Positions 6,539 to 14,525 of a stretch of DNA of 22,119 bases are shown here, one piece after another (the stretch's first letter is position 1; every line of letters begins with the position of its first letter). The notes beneath the pieces are model-generated. The model made no database searches. It worked only from the letters and a program-made list of their open reading frames with translations, and was not told the origin of the DNA. Made by a program: the position numbers and the translations under genes. This stretch comes from an uncultured Pedobacter sp. Its GTDB lineage: Bacteria > Bacteroidota > Bacteroidia > Sphingobacteriales > Sphingobacteriaceae. Location of the stretch: the NCBI RefSeq assembly GCF_946479715.1, contig NZ_CAMLHF010000084.1:1-22119 (forward strand), read 5' to 3'.

Positions 6539-7519
6539 TTATGAGTTTATAAAACTAACAATCTTATCGGTATGAATGTTTTTCATACATTTAAAATGTC
6601 CCAATGGACATTTTTCTAAACCAAACTTAGAGCAGGGCCTGCACGCCAGGTCTTCTCCGACAATTAACGATTGTGATATTTTATAAGGATGCACCCCCAG
6701 CAGATCAGGTGTGGTGCCACCCCATACAGATGCCAAAGGCTTGTCAAAAGCTTCTGAAATGTGTGTTAGTCCGGTATCAAATCCAATTACCTTATAGGCC
6801 TTAGAGATCAGAAAAACAGACTGATCCAGATTTGTAATTCCACAGGTACTGTATACATTATCGCCGGTAGCTTCCTTAATTATATCGGCATTGTCTTTTA
6901 CATCATTACCTCCCAATAAAACCACCGGAAGATTTATTTTATTACATATTTCTATGATCTTATCGTTAGGCAGCCTTTTGGTAAAATGAGTTGCTCCGAT
7001 AACAAATGCAACGAACTTTTCCTGATGAGATGGAGGTAAAAATTCAGACAATTGATATTCTTTAGAGATATAATAATCAATAGGTTTGTCATCATTTTTT
7101 ACACCAAGAAACTTAACGGTTTCAAGGTATCTGTCTACCAGATGTTTTCCGGAAATGAGCTTATTCCACTTGAATTTTAATGCCAGCCATTTGCTTATTC
7201 TATCTTTTTTATAAGTAGAAGAGGGCAGTCCGGTTTTGAATTTGATAATAGAAGTACGCAGGTTGTTGTGCAGGTCTATAATCAGGTCAAAATTCTCGGC
7301 TTTAATGTCTTTAATGGTATCAGATAACTTTGGCTTAAGTGTATGAAGCTTAGTTAAATAGGGGTTATTCTGGTAAATGTATTTGAATGCGGGTTTGGTA
7401 AGGAAATGTATTTCGCAATCAGGTAATTGTTCTTTAAGGCACCTCACTACCGGGGTTGTGTAAATGATATCCCCCATGGAACTAAACCTTATTACAATAA
7501 TCTTTTTAGGTGTTTTCAA
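6539..7519 (-). CDS. Glycosyltransferase family 9 (heptosyltransferase-like)
   Basis: The 326-residue protein starts K-I-I-V-I-R-F-S-S-M-G-D-I-I-Y-T-T-P-V-V, the classic N-terminal motif of GT9 enzymes, which move heptose from ADP-heptose to lipopolysaccharide on the cytoplasmic face. The C-terminal half holds the donor-binding pattern V-I-G-F-D-T-G-L-T-H-I-S-E-A (about residues 244-257) and V-W-G-G-T-T-P. The end is cysteine-rich (L-A-C-R-P-C-S-K-F-G, E-K-C-P-L-G, F-K-C-M), a feature common in Bacteroidetes members. It sits 12 bases downstream of the ADP-heptose genes, so it is very likely their user. Which acceptor it modifies, and whether it matches WaaC, WaaF or WaaQ, is unclear. Confidence 0.88.
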   Translation of the reverse strand: MKTPKKIIVIRFSSMGDIIYTTPVVRCLKEQLPDCEIHFLTKPAFKYIYQNNPYLTKLHTLKPKLSDTIKDIKAENFDLIIDLHNNLRTSIIKFKTGLPSSTYKKDRISKWLALKFKWNKLISGKHLVDRYLETVKFLGVKNDDKPIDYYISKEYQLSEFLPPSHQEKFVAFVIGATHFTKRLPNDKIIEICNKINLPVVLLGGNDVKDNADIIKEATGDNVYSTCGITNLDQSVFLISKAYKVIGFDTGLTHISEAFDKPLASVWGGTTPDLLGVHPYKISQSLIVGEDLACRPCSKFGLEKCPLGHFKCMKNIHTDKIVSFINS

Positions 7520-7531
7520 ATCAATAATTTC

Positions 7532-8032
7532 TTATTGTGAACCTTTTATTTTTTCTATAATACTAGTTGATGAATAACCCGGCAGGAAGTTAAGGACTTT
7601 AACCTCACCTCCGTTAGCAATTGTTTCTTTTGCACCAACAATATTATCAAGGTTGTAATCTCCACCTTTAACCAATACATCAGGTTGAACGGCATTAATT
7701 AAATCAAGTGGGGTGTCTTCACTAAAAAGAACAACGGCATCAACAAAAAACATAGATGCAATAAGTTGTGTGCGACTAAATTCATTATTTATTGGCCGGT
7801 TTTCGCCTTTCAGTTTGCACACAGAATTATCGGTATTTAAACCAACAACAAGTATGTCTCCCAAATCGGCAGCTTCGCCAAGATAGGCGATATGACCAGG
7901 GTGTATGATGTCAAAACAGCCATTTGTAAATACTATCTTTTTACCTTCAGCTTTCCACTTACGGGCCTTATCAATTAAAGTATCTCTGGATACTATTTTT
8001 TGTACAAGCGTCTGTTTTGAATCTTTTGCCAT
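7532..8032 (-). CDS. rfaE2: D-glycero-beta-D-manno-heptose 1-phosphate adenylyltransferase
   Basis: The enzyme couples heptose 1-phosphate with ATP to give ADP-D,D-heptose. It is a stand-alone version of the C-terminal half of E. coli HldE. The nucleotidyltransferase signature is F-T-N-G-C-F-D-I-I-H-P-G-H at 35-47, with the H-x-G-H ATP-binding motif at 44-47, and V-V-G-L-N-T-D-N-S-V follows. The open frame extends upstream to 8062, but I choose the ATG at 8032 (M-A-K-D-S-K-Q-T), giving 166 residues: the extra 10 residues are inside gmhA and unlike the family. With this start the gene begins 2 bases after the gmhA stop, which suggests translational coupling. Confidence 0.93.
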   Translation of the reverse strand: MAKDSKQTLVQKIVSRDTLIDKARKWKAEGKKIVFTNGCFDIIHPGHIAYLGEAADLGDILVVGLNTDNSVCKLKGENRPINNEFSRTQLIASMFFVDAVVLFSEDTPLDLINAVQPDVLVKGGDYNLDNIVGAKETIANGGEVKVLNFLPGYSSTSIIEKIKGSQ

Positions 8033-8034
8033 AA

Positions 8035-8589
8035 TTAATACGATTGATCTACTGCGGTGCAAAGAATGTGTCCAATCAGGATATGCATTTCCTGTATTCT
8101 GGCAGTATTGTCTTCAGGGATTACAATATTTATATCGCAAAGTTCATTCATCTGGCCACCGTCTCTGCCAGAGAGACCTAGTGTTTTACAACCAATTTCT
8201 TTTGCTGCTTTTAAGGCGTTTATAATGTTTGCGCTGTTGCCACTTGTAGATATCGCAATAAATAGATCTGAAGGGTTGGCTAGCGCGTGCAATTGACGCT
8301 CAAATACGCTATGGTAACCATAATCATTGCTTATTGCGGTTAGTGCCGAGGTATCAACCGTAAGTGCAATTGCAGGTAGTGCCTTGCGCTCTTTAACAAA
8401 CCTGCCGGTAAGTTCTGCGGCAATATGCTGTGCATCAGCAGCGCTTCCCCCGTTTCCGGCTAACAATACTTTACCACCAGAAAGCAGGGTATCTGTAATT
8501 AGTTTACAGCTGCGCTCTATTTGAGGTACAAGGTTCGAAATGACTTTCTCAATGGTTAGCTTATGATGATTTAGTTCGTCTAATACCAT
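8035..8589 (-). CDS. gmhA: Sedoheptulose 7-phosphate isomerase (GmhA)
   Basis: GmhA converts sedoheptulose 7-phosphate into D-glycero-D-manno-heptose 7-phosphate, the first step of heptose synthesis. The 184-residue product is a single SIS domain: the sugar-phosphate loop [12 protein letters not shown] is at 44-55, the catalytic Glu is in A-A-E-L-T-G-R-F at 57-64, and A-I-S-T-S-G-N-S at 112-119 is the second phosphate loop. The conserved late His is probably H174 in L-I-G-H-I-L-C. Length and motifs are typical. It lies 5 bases after rfaE1 and 2 bases before rfaE2. Another SIS isomerase (DiaA-like) is possible in principle, but the context settles it. Confidence 0.94.
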   Translation of the reverse strand: MVLDELNHHKLTIEKVISNLVPQIERSCKLITDTLLSGGKVLLAGNGGSAADAQHIAAELTGRFVKERKALPAIALTVDTSALTAISNDYGYHSVFERQLHALANPSDLFIAISTSGNSANIINALKAAKEIGCKTLGLSGRDGGQMNELCDINIVIPEDNTARIQEMHILIGHILCTAVDQSY

Positions 8590-8594
8590 GAATG

Positions 8595-9575
8595 TTAATT
8601 GGTTTTTAAAGAGGCTATGATTTCTTCGATGCTGGTAGTTGCACTGCCGATATGTTTGATCACAATTGATGCTGCGTAATTGGCAATAGTTGCCGCTTCT
8701 TCAACACTAAAGCCTAATGAAAGGCAGTACGCTAAAGTAGCTATTACGGTATCGCCGGCTCCGGTTACATCATAAACTTCGGTGGCTGCAACAGGTATGA
8801 TTTTATAATCTTCTTTAGTGATAATCGCAATTCCTGCTTCCGAAAGTGTTACAATGAGATAGGTTGCCTTTGTGGCATCAAGAATAACGTGAGCTGCTTT
8901 AATTAAGTCCTCATCAGAATTGATCTTTTCGGCTTTGGCGGCTTCTGCCAGTTCCTTTTTATTCGGTTTAATAAGAAAAGCACCTTCATATTTACTATAA
9001 TCCATTCCTTTTGGATCTACAAGGGTCTTTTTGCTAAGTGACTGGCAATAACCAATAATTCTTAAGGATAGGGTTGGGGTAAGTAAGCCTTTATTGTAAT
9101 CTGAAAGGACTACGATATCTGCTTTTTCTATATAGGGGGTAATGAAAGCAAAAAAAGATGCTTCCAGTTCAGCAGAGATGTTGTGGATATCCTCTTTGTC
9201 TATTCTAACAATTTGATGATTGCCGGCAATAACCCGTGTTTTTACGGTAGTTACCCTGCTGTCATCTTTCAAAATCAATCGATTATCTATGCCTTTTGTT
9301 GTTAAAATCTCTATTACGTCGGCTGCAAACAGATCATTGCCAACAATTCCGGCAAGATGAACTTTTGCTCCAAGATCAATCAGGTTGCTGGCTACGTTTG
9401 CTGCACCACCAATAATTTTTGATTCTCTATGGGCATTTAGAATTGGTACTGGTGCTTCTGGTGATAATCTGGTGGCCGAACCGAAGATGTAGTGATCTAA
9501 CATGAGATCGCCTATAACTAATATATCCGGAGCGGGATTATTGTGATGTGCATTATGTAGTTTTTCTTTTAGCAT
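8595..9575 (-). CDS. rfaE1: D-glycero-beta-D-manno-heptose-7-phosphate kinase
   Basis: This PfkB-family kinase phosphorylates heptose 7-phosphate at C1 to give heptose 1,7-bisphosphate. It is a stand-alone form of the N-terminal half of HldE. The N-terminal strand [10 protein letters not shown] and the glycine-rich [12 protein letters not shown] (about 54-65) are typical of HldE kinases, as is R-L-S-P-E-A-P-V-P. The C-terminal signature D-V-T-G-A-G-D-T at 269-276 contains the catalytic base Asp275. The gene starts a tight run rfaE1-gmhA-rfaE2-GT9-sixA with gaps of 2-12 bases. A TACCTTTG box stands just upstream, so this may be the first gene of the operon although polX lies only 44 bases away. 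Confidence 0.94.
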   Translation of the reverse strand: MLKEKLHNAHHNNPAPDILVIGDLMLDHYIFGSATRLSPEAPVPILNAHRESKIIGGAANVASNLIDLGAKVHLAGIVGNDLFAADVIEILTTKGIDNRLILKDDSRVTTVKTRVIAGNHQIVRIDKEDIHNISAELEASFFAFITPYIEKADIVVLSDYNKGLLTPTLSLRIIGYCQSLSKKTLVDPKGMDYSKYEGAFLIKPNKKELAEAAKAEKINSDEDLIKAAHVILDATKATYLIVTLSEAGIAIITKEDYKIIPVAATEVYDVTGAGDTVIATLAYCLSLGFSVEEAATIANYAASIVIKHIGSATTSIEEIIASLKTN

Positions 9576-9589
9576 GCTCTATTATAGGT

Positions 9590-9597
9590 CAAAGGTA
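9590..9597 (-). promoter_or_regulatory. Candidate -7 box for the heptose operon
   Basis: Read on the minus strand this is TACCTTTG, an exact fit to TAnnTTTG, 15 bases upstream of the rfaE1 start codon. No TTTG is seen at the -33 position, so strength is uncertain. If used, the transcript would have a leader of roughly 9 bases. Confidence 0.45.
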
Positions 9598-9619
9598 AGC
9601 ATAATGGCTTTTATAATGA

Positions 9620-11305
9620 TTAAATATTGTTGATCCTGTTTTTAAAATGATCTGCTATTTCATTTACAGAATAACTATTTAAGCATTGTTTAGCCTCCAG
9701 GCCTCCTTTTCTGCCCACTAACACGCCGTACTTCATATCATGGAAGCCTTCTGTTCTGTGGGCATCCGGATTTATAGACAGAATAACGCCTTTTTCAAGC
9801 GCATAGCGATGCCAGCGCCAATCCAGATCTAAGCGCAAAGGGTTTGCGTTGATTTCTATAACTACATTATTTGCAGCACAGGCATCAATTACTTTGGCAT
9901 AATCTATTGGGTAACCTTTTCTGCTAAGTAACAATCTACCGGTAGGATGTCCCAATATGGTAGTATATGGGTTTTCTATGGCTTTTATTAATCTTGAAGT
10001 AGCTTTTTCCTCGTCCATACGCAGGATGCTGTGTACAGATGCGACTACAAAATCAAAAGTTTTAAGGATGTCGTCGCTATAATCCAATGAACCATCAAAA
10101 AGGATATCGCTTTCTATTCCTTTAAATATTTTAAATGGAGCAAGGTTAGCATTAAGTGCATCAATTTCCTGATGCTGCGCATAAACACGTTGTTCATTTA
10201 GGCCATTGGCATAAAATGCAGATTTTGAGTGATCACAAATCCCCAGGTATTCTAATTGCAGATTGTCTTTGCAATAAAGCGCCATCTGTTCCAGGGTATG
10301 CACTCCATCACTCCAGGTAGAGTGGTTATGTAAACTTCCTTTTAGGTCATTGTAGGTAATTAACTGAGGCAGTTTGTTTGCCTTTGCCAATTCTATTTCA
10401 TTTAATCCCTCTCTAAGTTCCGGTTCAACAAATGCTAAACCAGCTTTTTGATAAATAGATTGCTCATCATTAAAGGGACCGTTACCTGCTAAAGCTAAAA
10501 CATCGGCAACGTGTTTTTCATTGCCGGTTAATTTAAACCAGTTGAGGTAGAAATCGTGTTTAGCTACCACATAAAGTTTGATTTTAAGACCTGTAGGGCT
10601 GTGTGCTATAAGTGCATCATCGCCCTGCGCTTCAAATTGTAAAGGCTCAAATTCTGATATTCTTGTAACTATTTCATCGATGCTTTCGGCACCAATTACG
10701 AGTTCTATTTCTTCGATAATTTCCAGACAACGGCGGTATGCTCCGGCAACGCCTAAAAGCGGCTCTCCGCTGAGGCCTCTAAGCCATACGGCAAGGTCTT
10801 CAAATAGCTTGTTAACAAATCCTTCTGCCTGGGCATACAGGAACTTGCCATGCGCTGCCATCTGAAATTCAATAACTTTTTTGATCTCTTCCTGTGTTTT
10901 CAGACCAAAGCCTTTTGCTTCAATAAGCCTGTTTTCATTACAGGCGTAATAAAGTTCGCCAATGTTTTCGATAGCAAGATCTTTCCAGATAACTGATATT
11001 TTTTTAGGGCCAATACCTTTAATACCAAGCATTTCTACAATTCCTTCCGGTGTTTCGGTCAGGATGGTCTGAAGTTCAACCATGGATCCCGTCTGCAGTA
11101 ACTCCCATACTTTTGCCGATATACTTTTACCAAGGCCATCTATCAGTGCAATTTCTTCGAGTGTTTTATCTTTAATGGCAAATGGTAGTTTATCTACTTT
11201 AAAAGCGGCATTGGCCACTGATTTTATTTTAAAAGGGTTTTCATTATGTAGTTCCATCAATTGAGACAGGAGACGGAGCGTACGGGCGATGGTTTTGTTT
11301 TCCAT
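9620..11305 (-). CDS. PolX-like PHP protein with apparently inactive polymerase domain
   Basis: This 561-residue protein has the layout of bacterial family X DNA polymerases (B. subtilis PolX, 570 residues). There is an N-terminal 8-kDa-like region with two helix-hairpin-helix motifs (I-D-G-L-G-K-S-I near 55-62 and I-K-G-I-G-P-K-K near 95-102), a nucleotidyltransferase domain, and a C-terminal PHP domain from about 318. All nine expected PHP metal ligands are visible: H326, H328, D333, H359, E398, H425, H453, D514 and H516. The polymerase site is altered. The usual G-S-x-R-R-x-x-E-T-x-G-D-x-D reads G-A-Y-R-R-C-L-E-I-I-E-E-I-E (188-201), changing both Asp to Glu (199, 201), and the third Asp is Lys243 in G-L-K-I-K-L. 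It probably works through its PHP nuclease or phosphoesterase domain, perhaps in DNA repair. Confidence 0.88.
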   Translation of the reverse strand: MENKTIARTLRLLSQLMELHNENPFKIKSVANAAFKVDKLPFAIKDKTLEEIALIDGLGKSISAKVWELLQTGSMVELQTILTETPEGIVEMLGIKGIGPKKISVIWKDLAIENIGELYYACNENRLIEAKGFGLKTQEEIKKVIEFQMAAHGKFLYAQAEGFVNKLFEDLAVWLRGLSGEPLLGVAGAYRRCLEIIEEIELVIGAESIDEIVTRISEFEPLQFEAQGDDALIAHSPTGLKIKLYVVAKHDFYLNWFKLTGNEKHVADVLALAGNGPFNDEQSIYQKAGLAFVEPELREGLNEIELAKANKLPQLITYNDLKGSLHNHSTWSDGVHTLEQMALYCKDNLQLEYLGICDHSKSAFYANGLNEQRVYAQHQEIDALNANLAPFKIFKGIESDILFDGSLDYSDDILKTFDFVVASVHSILRMDEEKATSRLIKAIENPYTTILGHPTGRLLLSRKGYPIDYAKVIDACAANNVVIEINANPLRLDLDWRWHRYALEKGVILSINPDAHRTEGFHDMKYGVLVGRKGGLEAKQCLNSYSVNEIADHFKNRINNI

Positions 11306-11353
11306 TGAGTTATTTTTACCTTAACAGTAATGATGGTGTCCAAGAGGTAAAAG

Positions 11354-11382
11354 CGTCATTCTGAATTTATTTCAGAATGACG
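11354..11382. repeat. Palindromic intergenic repeat, copy B (REP-like)
   Basis: CGTCATTCTGAA, loop TTTAT, TTCAGAATGACG form 12-bp perfect arms. Compared with copies A and C, one position in each arm is changed (CC to TC left, GG to GA right), keeping the pairing. The loop is the reverse complement of copy A's, so this copy lies in the opposite orientation. It sits in the divergent gap between polX and the lipoprotein gene. Confidence 0.88.
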
Positions 11383-11493
11383 ATGAGTAGCAAATTTACT
11401 TTTTTGAACATCGTCATCGTTGCTAAATTAAATAAAAACGGTCGGTTTTTTGATTAAACTATTATTGGCATGGTTTTTTTACCTTATGTTGCT

Positions 11494-12135
11494 ATGAGAC
11501 AATTCAATATTTTAAGTGTTTTTTTGCTGGCTCTGGTTTTGGGCTGCAATGAACCAAGTAAAAAGAATACCGAAGAGGACAAAGAGGCCCGTCTTCCTGC
11601 CGGTGCATTTCCTGAGTATTCCGGAGATCTGATGATTGTTCCGGGCAAGTCGATTGATAAAGTGTTTTTAGGGCAGGATATGCAGGAGGTTTTTAAGATT
11701 TTAGGGAATCCAAATGATGGTGATGCCGCGATGGGAAAGGCCTGGGGTATCTGGTACCTTAGAGATTCAACTGATGCCAAAAAGGGAGAGTTGTCTGTTT
11801 ATTCTTCTTACAAGGATAGCACGATGGTTACCAAAGATGTAAAGCAGATTGTGGTGAGTGCTTCGAATTACAGGACCGATAAGGGTTTAAGAATTGGGGT
11901 ATCTCTTGACGAGATAAAGGCAGTTTTTCCGAATGTGAAAAAGGCTGAGGTTTATGTGAGTACTGTTAAAAAAGATACTTTAATTGTTTATGATGCACAG
12001 GATGAGGGAATAGCATTTGATGTAAGAAATAAAGGAGATCATTTTTTTACTACAGCTATTACAGTGCATCCAAAAAAAGTATCGGTAAATAGTACGTATT
12101 TAACGATACATCCGGGTTGGAATAAGGTTCAGTAA
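11494..12135 (+). CDS. Putative lipoprotein of unknown function
   Basis: I do not recognise a family. From the ATG at 11494 the product is 213 residues and opens with a lipoprotein signal: M-R-Q-F-N-I-L, a hydrophobic core, and the lipobox L-V-L-G-C with Cys18 as the modified residue. It should be anchored in the inner or outer membrane. A lysine/glutamate-rich linker (E-E-D-K-E-A-R) follows, then a soluble domain with two similar-looking segments: G-Q-D-M-Q-E-V-F-K-I-L-G-N-P-N near 60-74 and G-V-S-L-D-E-I-K-A-V-F-P-N-V near 150-163. Such G-x-S/x-x-x-V-x-x-x-G/P patterns recall small-protein-A/BLIP-like domains, a weak guess. The open frame reaches back to 11470, but that start would bury the signal peptide. 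Palindromic repeats flank the gene on both sides. Confidence 0.72.
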   Translation: MRQFNILSVFLLALVLGCNEPSKKNTEEDKEARLPAGAFPEYSGDLMIVPGKSIDKVFLGQDMQEVFKILGNPNDGDAAMGKAWGIWYLRDSTDAKKGELSVYSSYKDSTMVTKDVKQIVVSASNYRTDKGLRIGVSLDEIKAVFPNVKKAEVYVSTVKKDTLIVYDAQDEGIAFDVRNKGDHFFTTAITVHPKKVSVNSTYLTIHPGWNKVQ

Positions 12136-12144
12136 TTTCTTGAT

Positions 12145-12173
12145 CGTCATCCTGAAATGAATTCAGGATGACG
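12145..12173. repeat. Palindromic intergenic repeat, copy C (REP-like)
   Basis: CGTCATCCTGAA, loop ATGAA, TTCAGGATGACG form 12-bp perfect arms, in the same orientation as copy A. It lies between the convergent ends of the lipoprotein gene and sppA, where it may also serve as a two-way transcription barrier. Confidence 0.9.
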
Positions 12174-12183
12174 ACGAAGGCTT

Positions 12184-13956
12184 TTAATTTACTTTTATTT
12201 CAAATGGCATACGCGTTTGTACGCCTGATTTTGAAATGACTGATTTTATTTGCTGATAGATTGGATAGCTGTCGCCAAGTTCTTGCTTAGCATAATATGT
12301 TTTTACTTTATCGGTACTGTTTTCCATAAATGACTTTAATGGGCTTATCATTTCAGGATATTCCACTACTCTGTACTCTTTTACTTTTGCTTTTTTCGCT
12401 GCAGAAACAATTGCATCATTAAAGCTCCCGGTTCTATCTGCAAGTCCTATTTTTACTGCATCAGTACCTATCCATACACGGCCACCTCCAATGCTATCAA
12501 TATATGCTTTAGACTTTTTACGTCCTTCGGATACATGAGTAATAAAGGTATCGTAAACTCTGTTTACATCAGTTTGGATAATTAACCTTTCGCCATCAGT
12601 TAAAGGGCGGTTAGTACTCATGATATCAGCATATTTTCCCGTTTTAACACCGTCAAATGTAATTCCCAGTTTGGAATTTAATAATTTCTGGAAATTAGGA
12701 ATCACACCAAATACGCCAATAGAACCAGTGATTGTGTTGGGCTGTACAAAAATTGAATCCGCTGCACAAGCGATATAATAACCTCCTGATGCTGCCACAT
12801 CACCAAATGAAGCAATTACAGGTTTAACTTTTTTGGCAAGAATAATTTCTCTCCAAATCACATCAGAAGCAAGTGCGCTGCCGCCAGGTGAATTTACTCT
12901 TAATACTATAGCTTTGATGCTTGAATCTAATCTGGCCTTTCTAATGGTTCTGGAAAGTCGTTCAGAACCAATCTGTGCATTAGAACCTTCTCCACCAACA
13001 ATATCTCCATCAGCATAAATTACCGCTACTTTGTTTTTGCCACTTTCACTTTTATCTGCATTTATATTTCTGGCATAATCGTTTATAGTTATGCTACTGA
13101 TATTGCTTTCCTTGTCTTTACCACTTAAAGATTTAAGCTCATCAAGAATCTCATCTTTAAATTTAAGACCATCAATCAGCTTATAAGCAAGTGCGTCTTT
13201 TGGCTGCTGAATTTTATAATCATCCGCAATTTGATGTAAGGTTGGGGTACTGATGTGTCTGCTTTCGGCAATTCCATCAAGAAATGTATTGTACATTCCG
13301 GTTAAATAAGCGGTAACCTGTTCACGATTTTTATCGCTCATTTTGTCGGTAATAAACGGCTCAATTGCACTTTTATAAGAGCCTACTCTTATAATTTGTG
13401 CCTCGATACCTAATTTATCCAGTGCTCCTTTAAAGAACATGATCTGAGAGCTTAAACCCTTAAATTCAAGCGCACCTTCAGGATTCAGATAAACTTTATC
13501 GGCCACAGAAGCCAGATAGTAAGCACTCTGAGTATAAACCTCGCTATAAGCTATAATTTTCTTTTTGCTGGTTTTGAAATCTATTAAAGCATTTCTTACT
13601 TCGCGCAATGTTGCAAAGCCTGCATTTGGAGAAGTTACATTAAGATAAATGCATTTAATATCATCGTCTGTTTTTGCTTTTTTAAGAGATTTAAGAATAT
13701 CATTAAATCCTATACTTTTCTCGCCATCTCCACCAACAATCGGTAGATTTGAAAAAGTATCATCTGGAGTTCGCTCTTTAATTGCTTGATCCATATTTAA
13801 ATAAAGCACAGAATTGCTGCTTACACTAACAGTTTTATCACTTTCGAGAGACGAAACAACACCAACAATAACTACTACAAATAACAGGGTAAAAAGGACA
13901 AGTGAAATGATAACTCCAACAACGGTTGCAAAAACATACTTGAAAAATTCTCTCAT
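12184..13956 (-). CDS. sppA: Signal peptide peptidase SppA, 67K type
   Basis: SppA is a membrane-bound serine/lysine-dyad protease that degrades leftover signal peptides. The 590-residue protein starts with one membrane helix at about 10-34, leaving the rest outside the cytoplasm. It has the two tandem protease-fold domains of the long (E. coli) type. The catalytic Lys is K195 in V-G-S-Y-K-S-A-I-E-P-F of the first domain and the nucleophile is Ser390 in G-D-V-A-A-S-G-G-Y-Y of the second. N-S-P-G-G-S at 355-360 gives the oxyanion loop, and G-S-I-G-V-F follows. Everything expected for an active enzyme is present. The gene is divergent from folK with 58 bases between, and ends near palindrome C. 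Confidence 0.95.
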   Translation of the reverse strand: MREFFKYVFATVVGVIISLVLFTLLFVVVIVGVVSSLESDKTVSVSSNSVLYLNMDQAIKERTPDDTFSNLPIVGGDGEKSIGFNDILKSLKKAKTDDDIKCIYLNVTSPNAGFATLREVRNALIDFKTSKKKIIAYSEVYTQSAYYLASVADKVYLNPEGALEFKGLSSQIMFFKGALDKLGIEAQIIRVGSYKSAIEPFITDKMSDKNREQVTAYLTGMYNTFLDGIAESRHISTPTLHQIADDYKIQQPKDALAYKLIDGLKFKDEILDELKSLSGKDKESNISSITINDYARNINADKSESGKNKVAVIYADGDIVGGEGSNAQIGSERLSRTIRKARLDSSIKAIVLRVNSPGGSALASDVIWREIILAKKVKPVIASFGDVAASGGYYIACAADSIFVQPNTITGSIGVFGVIPNFQKLLNSKLGITFDGVKTGKYADIMSTNRPLTDGERLIIQTDVNRVYDTFITHVSEGRKKSKAYIDSIGGGRVWIGTDAVKIGLADRTGSFNDAIVSAAKKAKVKEYRVVEYPEMISPLKSFMENSTDKVKTYYAKQELGDSYPIYQQIKSVISKSGVQTRMPFEIKVN

Positions 13957-14014
13957 GTGGTGGTTTAATATTTATTTTGTAAATATAAGTAAAAAAATAG
14001 CCTGAGGCTTTTAT

Positions 14015-14509
14015 ATGATATTTGATAGTAAAAAAGTTTATTTGTTACTGGGTAGCAACCTTGGTGAGAGAGAACAGTTGATTGAAGATGCCATTAAACA
14101 AATTGCTAATGAAATAGGAGAGGTGTTTATAAGATCCTCAGTTTACGAAACTGAGGCCTGGGGCAATGAAGATCAGCCTTCTTTTTTGAATATTGCATTA
14201 GGTGTTGAAACTAAACTTACACCTATTGAGGTGCTAAATAAGGCCCTGGAAATTGAATTGGAACTGGGAAGAGTCAGGCATGAAAAATGGGGCTCTCGCT
14301 TAATCGATATTGATCTCATTTTTTATGATGATATTGTTGTAGACATGGGGGCTGAATTACAAATACCTCACCCTCAGATGCAATATAGAAAGTTTGTTTT
14401 AGAGCCTTTGGCCGAGATAGTACCTGATTACATGCATCCGGTTCTAAAAATGACTGTTCGCGAAGTATTAGAAAGATTACGTGATAATTTATCTGTATCT
14501 AAAATTTAA
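14015..14509 (+). CDS. folK: 2-amino-4-hydroxy-6-hydroxymethyldihydropteridine diphosphokinase
   Basis: FolK transfers pyrophosphate from ATP to 6-hydroxymethyl-dihydropterin in folate synthesis. The 164-residue product shows L-L-G-S-N-L-G-E-R at 11-19, S-V-Y-E-T-E-A-W-G at 42-50 with D-Q-P-S-F-L-N at 53-59, and the signature K-W-G-S-R-L-I-D-I-D-L at 91-101, whose Asp98 and Asp100 bind the two magnesium ions. P-H-P-Q-M is at about 118-122. All key residues are present. It starts from an ATG with no strong SD and is divergent from sppA. A TATTTTG sequence at 13973-13979 is a possible -7 region. The Hpt gene begins 16 bases after the stop. Confidence 0.95.
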   Translation: MIFDSKKVYLLLGSNLGEREQLIEDAIKQIANEIGEVFIRSSVYETEAWGNEDQPSFLNIALGVETKLTPIEVLNKALEIELELGRVRHEKWGSRLIDIDLIFYDDIVVDMGAELQIPHPQMQYRKFVLEPLAEIVPDYMHPVLKMTVREVLERLRDNLSVSKI

Positions 14510-14512
14510 TTA

Positions 14513-14520
14513 TATTTTTG
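14513..14520 (+). promoter_or_regulatory. Candidate -7 box for the Hpt gene, giving a near-leaderless transcript
   Basis: TATTTTTG fits TAnnTTTG exactly and stands 5 bases before the ATG at 14526. A start site 5-7 bases downstream of the box would coincide with the start codon. No TTTG is seen at -33. Confidence 0.4.
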
Positions 14521-14525
14521 TTCCA

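Noticed and set aside
8033..8062. Upstream start for rfaE2 giving ten extra residues
   Set aside because: The extra residues lie inside gmhA, do not resemble the family, and the ATG at 8032 sits 2 bases after the gmhA stop, as expected for coupled genes.
14481..14525. Upstream start for the Hpt protein adding 15 residues
   Set aside because: The extension overlaps folK and a promoter-like TATTTTTG; the product from 14526 already gives a complete Hpt domain.
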